From NCBI GenBank assembly GCA_024695285.1, contig JAILIM010000017.1, positions 104,559-168,558 of the forward strand: DNA of 64,000 bases, given 5' to 3'. Origin of the DNA: Bacteroidales bacterium. Lineage in GTDB: Bacteria; Bacteroidota; Bacteroidia; Bacteroidales; UBA932. The notes below the pieces were generated by a model. It was given only the letters and a program-made list of their open reading frames with translations. It did no database searches and was not told the DNA's origin. The position numbers were made by a program, and so were the translations under genes. This document shows, piece after piece, positions 42,485 through 52,890 of this stretch. The stretch's first letter is position 1; every line of letters starts with the position of its first letter.

Positions 42485-45400
42485 TGCCGAACTTCATGTA
42501 ACTCGGATAGTAACAGTCGGTGCTGATTATTTCGGAGCAGGAATACGTGTTGCCATAGGCGTCCGTGGCATCCACACGCACGGTCGCATCGGGGTCCTTG
42601 AGCGTGTAGGTGTACATGTGGAAATTGCTCGTGTAGTAGGAAGTGCTTGACGTTCCCCTCTTGCGCACTCCGATATGGTAGCCTATTGCCCACCAGTCAT
42701 TGCTGGAGTTTGCATTGACCGTGTAGGTCTCTCCGGCGGTCACGGATTCGTAGGTCTGGCGGCTGTAGGACATGAGGGAAGCGCTGCCGCCAAGGGTGCC
42801 GTTCTCATAGACCTTTACCGACCAGCGGCTGTCGCCGTTAAACACGTTGATCATCAGCCTGGATGCTTCGTGGGGCCATTTGAAGTAAGCGTATTTGCCT
42901 CCGTTGGTGATATTGCCCCTGTACACACGCATCTGATAATCGCGGGTGTTCATATGGTTGTGGAACCCAATGAAGTATTCATCTGCGAATGATGTTCCCT
43001 TAAGGTGATATACGGTATATCCGTTAGGAGCGCCGTCGCCTTCCACGTTGCTCCACCACCACTGGCCGCAGACAGCTGCGTGGATATGCTCGGGAATGCC
43101 CTTGGCCGTATAGTAACGCTTGTAGTGGGTATGCCCGGAGAAAATCTTGGGAGATTTATATTGTTTGACCAGGGCGATAACGTCGCTGATGTGTTCACCC
43201 GTATTGTTGACGAGCGGAATGTGGCCGCAGAGTATGACCATCTTGGACTTGGGCACGTTGGCGAGGTCGGCCTGCAGCCAGGCCCACTGCTCGTCGGTAT
43301 AGCCGCAATGATAGTCGGATGCGTCTGTGGTACTGTCGAAGATGATGTTGCGCATGCAGACCACGTGGACGCTGCCGCGGTTGAAGGAGAAGTTGATGGG
43401 ACCGAAGGCGTCTTCGAACGCGCGCTGGGCACGAAGGAACACGGTACTGCTGGTCGCATCTATCTTCAGTTCCTTGCTGGTGCCGTAGAAGTAGGTGTAG
43501 TCATGGTTGCCCATAGTCTGGAACACGGGCATGTTGACCTTGCCGAAATGAGTGCGCATCGTCGTCATGCCGCCGTTGGAATTGCGGCTGCCCTCGGAAT
43601 ACACGATATCGCCGAGCGTCACTCCGTAGCACGGCAGCGACTGGCTGGAAATCTGCTCGTTGATGGCAGGCACGGCCTCCTGGTTGAAGCGGTCGGTGTC
43701 GGCCTTGCCGGTATTACGGTCGGCGTTATGCGCCTGGGGGTCTGCGAAGGCGAAGAGCATGAACTCATTCTCCACTTCCTGGCGCTTGAGAGTGAAGTCG
43801 TAGCGCGTGGAAGGATATTCGTAGCGGGTGAAGAAGTCGGGCCTTCCGTCGGACTTCTTTTCAATCACGGCGTCGGCCGGCATCGACAGGTAGATGTACC
43901 AGCTGTCTTCGCAGGTATCCAGCCTGTAGTTGCCTTCGGAGTCGGTCACGGCCACATTGAAGCCGTCGCTGACGCTGACGCCTGCTGCCGGGGAGCCGTC
44001 GGTGTATTTGACGCTTCCTTCAGCATAATAGGAATTTGCAGGAGCGGGTGTATTGCAGTAAGCGTGGACAACATGTGTAGAAGAAGCATAGGAGGTGCCG
44101 GTCAGGTAAGACGTGAAATTGCCGGCATTGAGCTCCACTCCACGGCCGGAGAAGCTGACGTTGCCTTTGACCTCGATGGGTTCAGCCTCAGTGCCGAGCA
44201 CGACGTTCTTAGTCGTTTCCTTATTGTAGGTGCCGAGCACCATGCCGACTCCGCTGCGGTCGGACGCCCCGCTCTCAACGTTGCAAAGCACCTTGCAGGC
44301 GGCAGATGAAGTCAGGTTCACGCCGCCGTGGCAACCGATCAGGCCGCCGACGCCGAACAGCGAGACCTTGGACACGACGTCGCCTGTGTTGGTGCAGGCG
44401 TAGAGGCCGTGGTCTTGGGAATGGAAGCCATTGATGCCGCCGATAGAGGAGTTCGCATCGGCGGATTCGACGTAGATTCGGCCGCTGTTGGAGCAATTCT
44501 CAATTGTTCCCGTGCCGCCCATGATGCCGCCGAGACGCATCTTGCCGAGGCCCTTCATGGTGATGTTTCCGCTGTTGGAACAGCCGGAAGTCTTGCAGGC
44601 GATTGCGGTGTGCTCGCCGTTGCCCCAGCCCACGATGCCGCCTACGGGTGAATTGGACGCGGAGGCGTCTATATGCAGGTCGATGTTGCCCGAATTAACG
44701 CAATTGGTAATATTGGTGTGGTCATTGACCGCCTTGTAGTCACCAGTCTCGTGGAAACTGCCGCCGCTGATACCGCCTACGTCGAAAATGTAGTTGGCGC
44801 CTGAGAAGGCTGCTCCGTTGGAGGTCGTGGCGGTCACCGATATGGAACCGGTGTTGCTGCAGCCGGTAATGTCACCGTACGGAGAGCCGGCGATACCGCC
44901 TATCTGGTTACGCTGGTAGATGACATTCCCTGCCGTCTCGATGGCATCGTTGAAATAGGTAATGTCACCTTCGTTTACACAGCCGGTCGCGTTGAAGCCT
45001 GACCAGGCGGCACCAACAATACCGCCCAAGTTGGATGCGGAGGAACTAATCTGTCCCAGTGCCAACATGCCGCTGCCGTACTTTGCGCTCAGTGAAATGG
45101 AGGCGCTGTTGGTGCAGTCTTCAAAAGGAGCTTCGCTGTAGCCTGCGATGCCGCCGATGGCGACAGCCGCAATGGAGGAAGTGGTCGAATAGTAGACGGA
45201 GCCCTTGGCCGAGCAGCCGCTGACCGGACCGTAGTTCCACGCCACGATGCCGCCGATCACGATGGGGGCGGAAGCTGCTACGGAGACGCTGCGGCTCACG
45301 TTGACATCCACATCCACGGCCGAAATGCTGCCGTGGTTGCTGATGGCCACGGGGGCGAATTCGTCGGAAGCCGGCGCATAGCTGCCGGTGACGGTGAAGT

Positions 45401-46349
45401 TGGCAAGTTCGCCGTGGTTGTCGGTGAACAGGGCCTTGGAGGCACCGCTGATGACATGCCCCTGTCCGTCCATACTGCCTGCAAAGTCGGCTGCCGGACT
45501 GAAATCCGTGCCGGACATGTCGATGTCGGCATCGAGGAGGACAACATGAGTAGTGGAAGAGGAACTTCCGCCCAGGAAGGATGTGAGCTCGGCAGAAGTT
45601 TTTATTATGGTGGCGGGATTTGTCAGCGCCAGTGTTCCGAGGTCGCTGCCTGCACTCCTGGCAGCCTTCACGGTGTTGGAAGATGACTTGTAGTACATTT
45701 GCCCGCCGGCATTGATGACCACGCTGATGCCTTTGTATTCGCCGGGATTGACCACGGCCGCAAAACTGCCTGCCGTCCCGGGGAGATTGACGGACACCGA
45801 GTTGGAGGAATCTCCGGCCAGGATGCCGCCGTCCAGGACGCTGAAAGTGACGTTGTCAACTCCGTCGGGAACGGTGAATTTCAGCAGGCTCGTCACGTTG
45901 CTGAACTGGAGGGTGGATCCCCTGCTGCATTCGGCACGCATCACAAGGGCTGCCGGATCTGCGCCGCTGGCGACGGTCTGTTCTGCCGGTACGCTCTGGG
46001 TGACCACCCTGTTGTTGAGCTTAGCCGCCGAATACGGACTCACGGCCACGAACTGGGTGGAACTGCTGGAGACGCGGCCGGTGAACACGGCGGACTGGGT
46101 CCCGGCGCCGGACACGAGGGTGAATTCCCTTATCGCGCCGCCGTCATATATGGCAATCTTGTCGCCCTCTGCCCAGAGGTGGGTGTGGAGGTCGGAGCCA
46201 AGGAAGGTTTTCGTGCCTTCGGAACTGGCTTTGATGTGGATTTCAACAAGATCGGCGTCGCCGGTCATATCGGGAACAGTCTCCCTGGCGCAGGCAATTG
46301 CGAAGCCTGCAAGAACAGGAAGCAAGAAGTAGCGGAGTGCATTTTTCAT
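42474..46349 (-). CDS. 1291-residue lipoprotein: fimbrillin-like, GLUG-like repeats, calcineurin-type phosphoesterase
   Basis: Lipobox FAIAC (Cys 20). About 30-250 is fimbrillin-like (KTFLGSDLHTHLWAEGDKIAIY, AVFTGRV, LQFSNVTSLLKFTVPDG). About 320-720 is a run of at least ten GLUG-like repeats with the core GGI.G....... C.N.G.I (e.g. GGIAGYSEAPFEDCTNSASI, GGIVGWGNGEHTAIACKTSG). About 745-840 is a carboxypeptidase-regulatory-like domain (SVKYTDGSPAAGVSVSDGF). The calcineurin domain has FADPQAH (865), LGDIVYSE, MGNHDY (948), ILCGHIP and FSGHTHYKRY (1073). A MetallophosC-like tail follows. Probably a surface enzyme with adhesive repeats; substrate unknown. First gene of its minus-strand run. Confidence 0.82.
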   Translation of the reverse strand: MKNALRYFLLPVLAGFAIACARETVPDMTGDADLVEIHIKASSEGTKTFLGSDLHTHLWAEGDKIAIYDGGAIREFTLVSGAGTQSAVFTGRVSSSSTQFVAVSPYSAAKLNNRVVTQSVPAEQTVASGADPAALVMRAECSRGSTLQFSNVTSLLKFTVPDGVDNVTFSVLDGGILAGDSSNSVSVNLPGTAGSFAAVVNPGEYKGISVVINAGGQMYYKSSSNTVKAARSAGSDLGTLALTNPATIIKTSAELTSFLGGSSSSTTHVVLLDADIDMSGTDFSPAADFAGSMDGQGHVISGASKALFTDNHGELANFTVTGSYAPASDEFAPVAISNHGSISAVDVDVNVSRSVSVAASAPIVIGGIVAWNYGPVSGCSAKGSVYYSTTSSIAAVAIGGIAGYSEAPFEDCTNSASISLSAKYGSGMLALGQISSSASNLGGIVGAAWSGFNATGCVNEGDITYFNDAIETAGNVIYQRNQIGGIAGSPYGDITGCSNTGSISVTATTSNGAAFSGANYIFDVGGISGGSFHETGDYKAVNDHTNITNCVNSGNIDLHIDASASNSPVGGIVGWGNGEHTAIACKTSGCSNSGNITMKGLGKMRLGGIMGGTGTIENCSNSGRIYVESADANSSIGGINGFHSQDHGLYACTNTGDVVSKVSLFGVGGLIGCHGGVNLTSSAACKVLCNVESGASDRSGVGMVLGTYNKETTKNVVLGTEAEPIEVKGNVSFSGRGVELNAGNFTSYLTGTSYASSTHVVHAYCNTPAPANSYYAEGSVKYTDGSPAAGVSVSDGFNVAVTDSEGNYRLDTCEDSWYIYLSMPADAVIEKKSDGRPDFFTRYEYPSTRYDFTLKRQEVENEFMLFAFADPQAHNADRNTGKADTDRFNQEAVPAINEQISSQSLPCYGVTLGDIVYSEGSRNSNGGMTTMRTHFGKVNMPVFQTMGNHDYTYFYGTSKELKIDATSSTVFLRAQRAFEDAFGPINFSFNRGSVHVVCMRNIIFDSTTDASDYHCGYTDEQWAWLQADLANVPKSKMVILCGHIPLVNNTGEHISDVIALVKQYKSPKIFSGHTHYKRYYTAKGIPEHIHAAVCGQWWWSNVEGDGAPNGYTVYHLKGTSFADEYFIGFHNHMNTRDYQMRVYRGNITNGGKYAYFKWPHEASRLMINVFNGDSRWSVKVYENGTLGGSASLMSYSRQTYESVTAGETYTVNANSSNDWWAIGYHIGVRKRGTSSTSYYTSNFHMYTYTLKDPDATVRVDATDAYGNTYSCSEIISTDCYYPSYMKFGNVN

Positions 46350-46355
46350 AACCTA

Positions 46356-46393
46356 CAAATTTAGTGAATTCCCCAAAATAAGTGCTATATTTG
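46356..46393. promoter_or_regulatory. Divergent promoters of the phosphoesterase and the nonulosonate operon
   Basis: Minus strand TAAATTTG across 46356-46363, 6 nt before the phosphoesterase start. Plus strand TATATTTG at 46386-46393, 20 nt before pseC. Both fit TAnnTTTG. Confidence 0.6.
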
Positions 46394-46413
46394 TGGAAAA
46401 ATTTTGACTCCAG

Positions 46414-47571
46414 ATGATTGACCATCCAATTCCATACGGACATCAATACATAACGGACGAAGACGTGGCGGCCGTAGTTGAAGCGCTTCGCTCGGAAAAC
46501 CTGACGCAGGGCCCCCGCATTGCGGAATTCGAGCGCGAATTCTCTGCCAGGATGGGCTGCCGCTTCACTTCCCTGCTCAGCAACGGCACAGCCGCCCTCC
46601 GCTTATGCGCCGCGGCCCTTGACATAAAGCCCGGCGACAAAGTTATAACAACTCCGATCACCTTCGTGGCAACGGCCAACGCCTTCCGCTTTCCCGGCGC
46701 CGACATGGTGTTCTGCGACATAGACCCCCGGACCTACCTGATGGACCTCGACAAACTCGAGGAGATGCTTAAGGCATCCCCGAAAGGTACCTACAGGGCA
46801 GTCGTGCCCGTGGATTTCGCCGGCTATCCGATCGACGAAGAGCGTCTCCGCGCCCTGGCCGACGAATACGGTTTTGCCGTGGTCATAGACGCCTGCCACG
46901 CTCCCGGAGCCTGCTTCACCGACAGCAAAGGCAAGGTCCACAAAATCGGCTCCTGCGATTTCTCCGATTTTACCTGCTTCTCCTTCCATCCCGTCAAGCA
47001 CATAGCCACCGGCGAGGGCGGAGCCGTGACCTTGAACGACGAGGCTTTATACCGCAGGGCCCAGCTCTACCGCACTCACGGCATCACCAAGGACCCTTCG
47101 CTGATGACGCGCAACGACGGCGGCTGGTATTACGAGATGCTGGACCTGGGATTCAATTACAGGATCACGGACATGCAGGCTGCCCTCGGCATTTCCCAGC
47201 TCCGGCGCCTTGACTGGAGTCTCTCCAGACGTGCGGAAATAGCCGCCCGTTACGACGAAGCATTCCGGGGCAGCGCTGTCCGCACCCCCTGGAGGGGCGA
47301 GGGCATCGTGCACGCATTCCATCTTTATGTGATACAGGTCGACAGGCGCAAGGAACTCTATGATTTCCTCCGCACCAGGAACATATTCGCACAGGTGCTC
47401 TACATTCCCGTGCATCTTATGCCCTACTACCGCCAGTTCGGCTGGAAAGAGGGCGACCTTCCTGTGGCCGAAGATTACTACAGGCACTGCCTTGCACTGC
47501 CCATGTATCCCAGCCTGACCGATGAGGAACAGGACTGGGTGATTGAAAGTGTCCTTGAATTCGTGCGATGA
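46414..47571 (+). CDS. pseC: UDP-4-amino-4,6-dideoxy-N-acetyl-beta-L-altrosamine transaminase (PseC-like)
   Basis: 385 residues. DegT/DnrJ/EryC1/StrS sugar aminotransferase. The opening IPYGHQYITDEDVAAVVEAL, SNGTAALRLC, TTPITFVATANAFRF, VVPVDFAGYP, VVIDACHAPGACF and the PLP-Lys motif CFSFHPVKHIATGEGGAV fit PseC, the second step of pseudaminic acid synthesis. First gene of a six-gene operon; the usual PseB dehydratase is not in this window, so its keto-sugar substrate must come from elsewhere. Confidence 0.87.
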   Translation: MIDHPIPYGHQYITDEDVAAVVEALRSENLTQGPRIAEFEREFSARMGCRFTSLLSNGTAALRLCAAALDIKPGDKVITTPITFVATANAFRFPGADMVFCDIDPRTYLMDLDKLEEMLKASPKGTYRAVVPVDFAGYPIDEERLRALADEYGFAVVIDACHAPGACFTDSKGKVHKIGSCDFSDFTCFSFHPVKHIATGEGGAVTLNDEALYRRAQLYRTHGITKDPSLMTRNDGGWYYEMLDLGFNYRITDMQAALGISQLRRLDWSLSRRAEIAARYDEAFRGSAVRTPWRGEGIVHAFHLYVIQVDRRKELYDFLRTRNIFAQVLYIPVHLMPYYRQFGWKEGDLPVAEDYYRHCLALPMYPSLTDEEQDWVIESVLEFVR

Positions 47572-48404
47572 ACGGGGCCTCCAAGCTGGTGCTCGGCACC
47601 GTCCAGTTCGGATGCAGCTACGGCATCAATTCCGCAGGGCGTCCGGACTTCGGTGAAGTCTCCGGGATCCTCGACCTGGCCCGTGGCGCCGGAATCACAA
47701 CTCTCGATACTTCAAGCGCTTACGGCGAAGCCGAGCAGGTGCTTGGAAATGCCGGCACGGACGGATTCCGTATTGTCTCCAAGTACCCTGCCGGCGGCGG
47801 AGATGTTTCCGGGGCTTTTAAAGGTTCACTCCTGCGTCTTGGCAAAGAAAGCCTCTACGGCTACCTGCTGCACCATTTTCATGTATGGCGCGAAAGCCCG
47901 AAGATATGGGATGAATTCAGGCGGCTGCGCGATGCCGGGCAGGTGGAAAGGATAGGTTTTTCACTGTACTCCCCCGACGAGCTGGACATGCTGCTGGAAG
48001 CCGGAGTGGATTTCGACCTGCTGCAGTTCCCGCGCAATCTGCTGGACCGCAGTTTCGATCCGTATCTGCGTGATTTGAAAGCGCGCGGCGTGGAAATCCA
48101 CGTCCGCAGCACTTTCCTGCAGGGCTTGTTCTTCATGGACAGGAATGCTCTTCCCGAAAAACTGCAGCCACTGCGCCCCGCGCTTGAACAGATCGATGCC
48201 GAGGCATCCGAGAACTGTGTCAGCGTTTCAGCCCTTGCGCTCGCTTTCAACCTGCTCAATCCGCTGGTTGACGGCGTCCTTGTGGGCGTGGACAACAAGG
48301 CGCAGCTGCAGGCCGACATCGATGACTGCGACGCCGACTGCTGGTTTGATTTCGACATAGAAGTAAGCGACCGGGCGCTGCTTAATCCCGTCAACTGGAA
48401 ATGA
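47568..48404 (+). CDS. Aldo/keto reductase of the nonulosonate operon
   Basis: 278 residues. AKR barrel with VLGTVQFGCSYGINSAGRPD at the start, TLDTSSAYGEAEQVLG (Asp and Tyr of the AKR tetrad), YLLHHFHV and IGFSLYSPDELDMLLEAG. Such reductases are often found in surface-sugar clusters. Its substrate is unknown. It overlaps pseC and the cytidylyltransferase gene by 4 bp each, so a role in the same sugar pathway is likely. Confidence 0.82.
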   Translation: MNGASKLVLGTVQFGCSYGINSAGRPDFGEVSGILDLARGAGITTLDTSSAYGEAEQVLGNAGTDGFRIVSKYPAGGGDVSGAFKGSLLRLGKESLYGYLLHHFHVWRESPKIWDEFRRLRDAGQVERIGFSLYSPDELDMLLEAGVDFDLLQFPRNLLDRSFDPYLRDLKARGVEIHVRSTFLQGLFFMDRNALPEKLQPLRPALEQIDAEASENCVSVSALALAFNLLNPLVDGVLVGVDNKAQLQADIDDCDADCWFDFDIEVSDRALLNPVNWK

Positions 48405-49174
48405 AAATACTTGCAATAACACAGGCCCGCTACGGTTCCACCCGCCTGCCGGCCAAGATACTTAAAGAAGTGGACGGAATGCCGCTGCTGGAGATTCACC
48501 TGCGCCGCATACTCCGCTCCAAGCGTATCAGCGCCCTGAAAATTGCCACCACGCCCGAAGAAGGCTCCGCGCTCATCGTCGCCGTCGCCGACCGTCTGGG
48601 GCTCGCATACTGCAGGGGCTCAGTGGATGATGTGCTCGCCCGCTTCTGGAGCACTGCCGCTCCCGAAGAGCCCGACTATGTGGTGCGCCTGACCTCCGAT
48701 TGCCCGCTGATTGATCCGGAAGTGATTGATTCTGTGATAGATTTCGCCGTCGAAGGAGGCTATGACTATGCCGCTACCGACCCGGCAAGTTTCCCTGACG
48801 GGCTTGACACTGAGGTGTTCAGGTTCAGCGCCTTGAAGCGTGCCTATGAGGAAGCGTCTCTCCGTTCCGAGCGCGAGCACGTGACTCCATTTATTTGGAA
48901 AAACGGCAGCGCCCGCGGCGGCTCCCTTTTCAAGAGCGCCTATCTGTCAAATCCTGCCGGAGAGTTCGGTGCAGACAGCTACCGCATCACTCTCGACGAG
49001 CCCGAAGATTTCGAGGTGCTGTCATCGCTTATCCGGGCCCTTGGCATCGACCGCGGCTGGAAGGATTACATTGATTACCTCGAGGCAAATCCCGGCCTGA
49101 AAGGCGTCAACAGCCGTTTCGGCTACAACGAAGGCTATGCAAAATCGTTGCGGGAAGATGCCCCCACAAAATAG
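48401..49174 (+). CDS. pseF: Cytidylyltransferase (SpsF/PseF-like)
   Basis: 257 residues. The nucleotidyltransferase start ITQARYGSTRLPAKILKEVD, then RLTSDCPLIDPEVIDSVID and FPDGLDTEVF, match the CMP-sugar synthetase family 3 (SpsF type) found in nonulosonate clusters. It should activate the nine-carbon sugar as a CMP-sugar. It is closer to SpsF than to classical NeuA, so the symbol is given by pathway position. Confidence 0.78.
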   Translation: MKILAITQARYGSTRLPAKILKEVDGMPLLEIHLRRILRSKRISALKIATTPEEGSALIVAVADRLGLAYCRGSVDDVLARFWSTAAPEEPDYVVRLTSDCPLIDPEVIDSVIDFAVEGGYDYAATDPASFPDGLDTEVFRFSALKRAYEEASLRSEREHVTPFIWKNGSARGGSLFKSAYLSNPAGEFGADSYRITLDEPEDFEVLSSLIRALGIDRGWKDYIDYLEANPGLKGVNSRFGYNEGYAKSLREDAPTK

Positions 49175-49181
49175 AACTGCT

Positions 49182-50485
<1,304 letters not shown>

Positions 50486-50486
<1 letters not shown>

Positions 50487-51877
50487 TGAAGCGCAGGGTG
50501 TACTTTCGAGCGGACACTGGTCCGGGTATAGGCTACGGGCACTTTGTCCGCAGCCTTGCCCTCGCTTCCATGTTGAAAGACAATTTCGACTGCCGGTTCT
50601 TTTCCGCTGAGCCTACACTTTGGCAATACAGCCTGGCTTCAACTGTTTGCCCCCTTGAACCCCTGCCCTCAGGCGAAGCCCGTTTCGGTACATTCCTGGA
50701 TAGTCTCGATGGCGGAGAAATAGTCGTACTGGACAATTATTTCTTTACTCCGGAATATCAACTGAAGATTAAGGAGAAGAGGTGCAAGTTGGTGTGTATC
50801 GATGACTTGCACGACAGGTATTTCCATTGTGATTTACTGCTGAGCCCCTGTTCCGACAATGCTTCCGCCTATGAAATGGATGACGGGACGTTCATCGCCT
50901 GCGGGCCTTCCTATGCGCTTGTAGGGGAAGCATTCAGGGAGCCGTCCCAGGGGGTGACTCGAGACGGAGTGTTCATTTCTTTCGGCGGTTCCGATCCGGA
51001 AGCCTTGACGCTTCGCTTTGCCAGGCTCATTCGTGAATCGTATCCTGAGACCCGGATTGATGCCGTGGTCGGTGACGGCTTCCCTGCCCTGCGCGAACTG
51101 TCTGAGATTCCCGGAGTTTCAGTCCACCACAATGTGAGCCCGGCAGAAATGGCATCCCTGATGCGATCTTCGCGCATTGCCGTGTGTTCAGCCAGCGGTA
51201 CTTGCTATGAAGCGCTGGCCTGCGGTTGCGATGTCTATGCCGGCTATTATGTTGACAACCAGAAGGCTTTCTATGAGATGCTGTGCCGGCGTGACCTTGT
51301 GCACCCCCTGGATAACCTGCTCCGAGACTCAGTGGATTTGAACACTCCCGCGCCTTCGGGAAGCATTTCCTTTGACGGCGTTGAAAAGCGCTTCGTCAAC
51401 CTGTTCAGGGGGCTTTCTCTGGATATTGTGCCATACACGGCGCTGACACCTGAGCAGAGCCGTATGGTCTGGGAAACCCGCAACCTGCCTGAGATCCGCT
51501 GCCGGATGACCAATCCAGAACCTTTCAGCTTTGAGTCGCACTGCGCTTTCGTGGAGGGGCTCAAACGGCATCCTGACAGGGAATATTATGCCTTCTTCGA
51601 CGGCGACGAGCTTGAGGGTACCTATGATTTCGTGGACATTATAGACGGGCGGAGCGCCGACCGCGGCCTTTTCGTCGCGCCCGGCCGCCAGCACAGCGGT
51701 GTTGGCGCCGCAATGGAGCGCCTCATGGAGACGCGCATAGCAAGGAGGGGCGTCAGGGTGCTGACCGCCTGCGTGCTTAAAGACAATCCCGCCTCCCTTG
51801 CTTTCCATCAGTCCGTCGGGTATTGCGTTGAGAGCAGTGACGATCGTTTTTATTATCTTTGCAAAGAGTTGCAATGA
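50486..51877 (+). CDS. pseG: PseG-PseH fusion: UDP-sugar hydrolase plus GNAT acetyltransferase
   Basis: 463 residues with two domains. Residues 1-310 are PseG-like (GT-B fold): RADTGPGIGYGHFVRSLALA at the start, CKLVCIDDLHDRYFHCDLLL, FISFGGSDPEALTLRFARL and SASGTCYEALACG. It would release UDP from UDP-2,4-diacetamido-2,4,6-trideoxy-altropyranose. Residues 320-463 are a GNAT acetyltransferase of the PseH type (NLPEIRCRMTNPEPFSFESH, LFVAPGRQHSGVGAAMERLM, VLKDNPASLAFHQSVGY). The two steps are separate proteins in Campylobacter and Helicobacter. It overlaps its neighbours by 1 and 4 bp. Confidence 0.85.
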
Positions 51878-52890
51878 GCGGTAAGACTTTCATAATCGCC
51901 GAGTTGTCGGCAAACCACGGGCATCGTCTCGACCTCGCCCTGGAATCCGTGCGCGCCGCGCGTGAAGCCGGTGCTGATGCTGTTAAAATCCAGACCTACA
52001 CGGCGGACACGCTGACCATTGACTGCGACTCCCCCGATTTCGTGGTCAAAGGCACGGCCCTCTGGGACAAGAGAACCCTGTATGACCTCTACAGCGAGGC
52101 GTTCACTCCCTGGGAATGGCACGCGGCCATATTCGAGGAGGCCCGGCGAATCGGCCTGTCCTGCTTTTCAACCCCTTTCGACAAGAGTGCCGTCGATTTC
52201 CTTGAAAGCCTCGGAAATCCGATCTACAAGATAGCCAGCTTCGAAATCACGGACATACCCCTCATACGCTATGTCGCCTCAAAGCATAAGCCCGTGATTA
52301 TTTCCACCGGCATAGCGACTTTGGATGATATTGCTATGGCGGTAGATGCGTGCAGGAGCGAAGGCAACGATGATATCACCCTCCTGAAATGCACGTCAGC
52401 CTATCCGGCGCCGGTGGAAGACGCTAACCTTGCGACAATGTGCGACTATCCGTCACGTTTCGGCGTACGTGCCGGCATTTCCGACCACACCGAAGGCTGC
52501 GAAGTGGCCCTGGCTGCCGTGGCCCTTGGTGCAAGCGTAGTGGAGAAGCATTTTATCCTGGACAGGAGCATCGGTGGTCCCGATGCCGCTTTCTCAATGC
52601 CGAAAGATGAATTTGCAGCTATGTGCGCTTCGATAAGGAAGATAGAGAAGGCTATCGGGAATGTGAGCTATCATGCCGAGGGCGACAGGATCGAGGGCCG
52701 GCAGTTCAGCCGTTCACTCTATGTCGTCAGGGATATGAAGAAGGGCGATGTGATCACTGAAGAGAACGTCCGTTCTATACGCCCGGGCTTCGGACTGCAT
52801 CCGAAATATCTTCCGGAGCTGCTCGGGAAAAGGGTGAATCATGACCTGAAGAAAGGCTTAAGGTTCTCCCTGGAATTCATTGACGATTAA
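51874..52890 (+). CDS. pseI: Pseudaminic acid synthase (NeuB family)
   Basis: 338 residues from the ATG at 51874, overlapping the upstream stop as ATGA; an in-frame ATG at 51859 is less likely. The NeuB barrel shows IIAELSANHGHRLDLALESV, DAVKIQTYTADTLTID, GLSCFSTPFDKSAVDFLESL, YKIASFEITDIPLI, ISTGIATLDDI and GISDHTEGCEVALAAVALGA, followed by a C-terminal SAF/antifreeze-like domain (about 280-338, SLYVVRDMKKGDVITEENVR). DCDSPDF is typical of PseI. It condenses the sugar with phosphoenolpyruvate. Last gene of the operon. Confidence 0.9.
   Translation: MSGKTFIIAELSANHGHRLDLALESVRAAREAGADAVKIQTYTADTLTIDCDSPDFVVKGTALWDKRTLYDLYSEAFTPWEWHAAIFEEARRIGLSCFSTPFDKSAVDFLESLGNPIYKIASFEITDIPLIRYVASKHKPVIISTGIATLDDIAMAVDACRSEGNDDITLLKCTSAYPAPVEDANLATMCDYPSRFGVRAGISDHTEGCEVALAAVALGASVVEKHFILDRSIGGPDAAFSMPKDEFAAMCASIRKIEKAIGNVSYHAEGDRIEGRQFSRSLYVVRDMKKGDVITEENVRSIRPGFGLHPKYLPELLGKRVNHDLKKGLRFSLEFIDD

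Noticed and set aside
43005..44309. 434-codon plus-strand frame inside the phosphoesterase gene
   Set aside because: It is antisense to a gene with clear domains; its Val/Gly/His-rich composition is the complement of that gene's codons.
51854..51861. TATCTTTG inside the 3' end of the pseG-pseH gene as a promoter for pseI
   Set aside because: It matches the -7 consensus, but the nearest -33-like TTG is 23 bp away and the genes are translationally coupled; probably chance.
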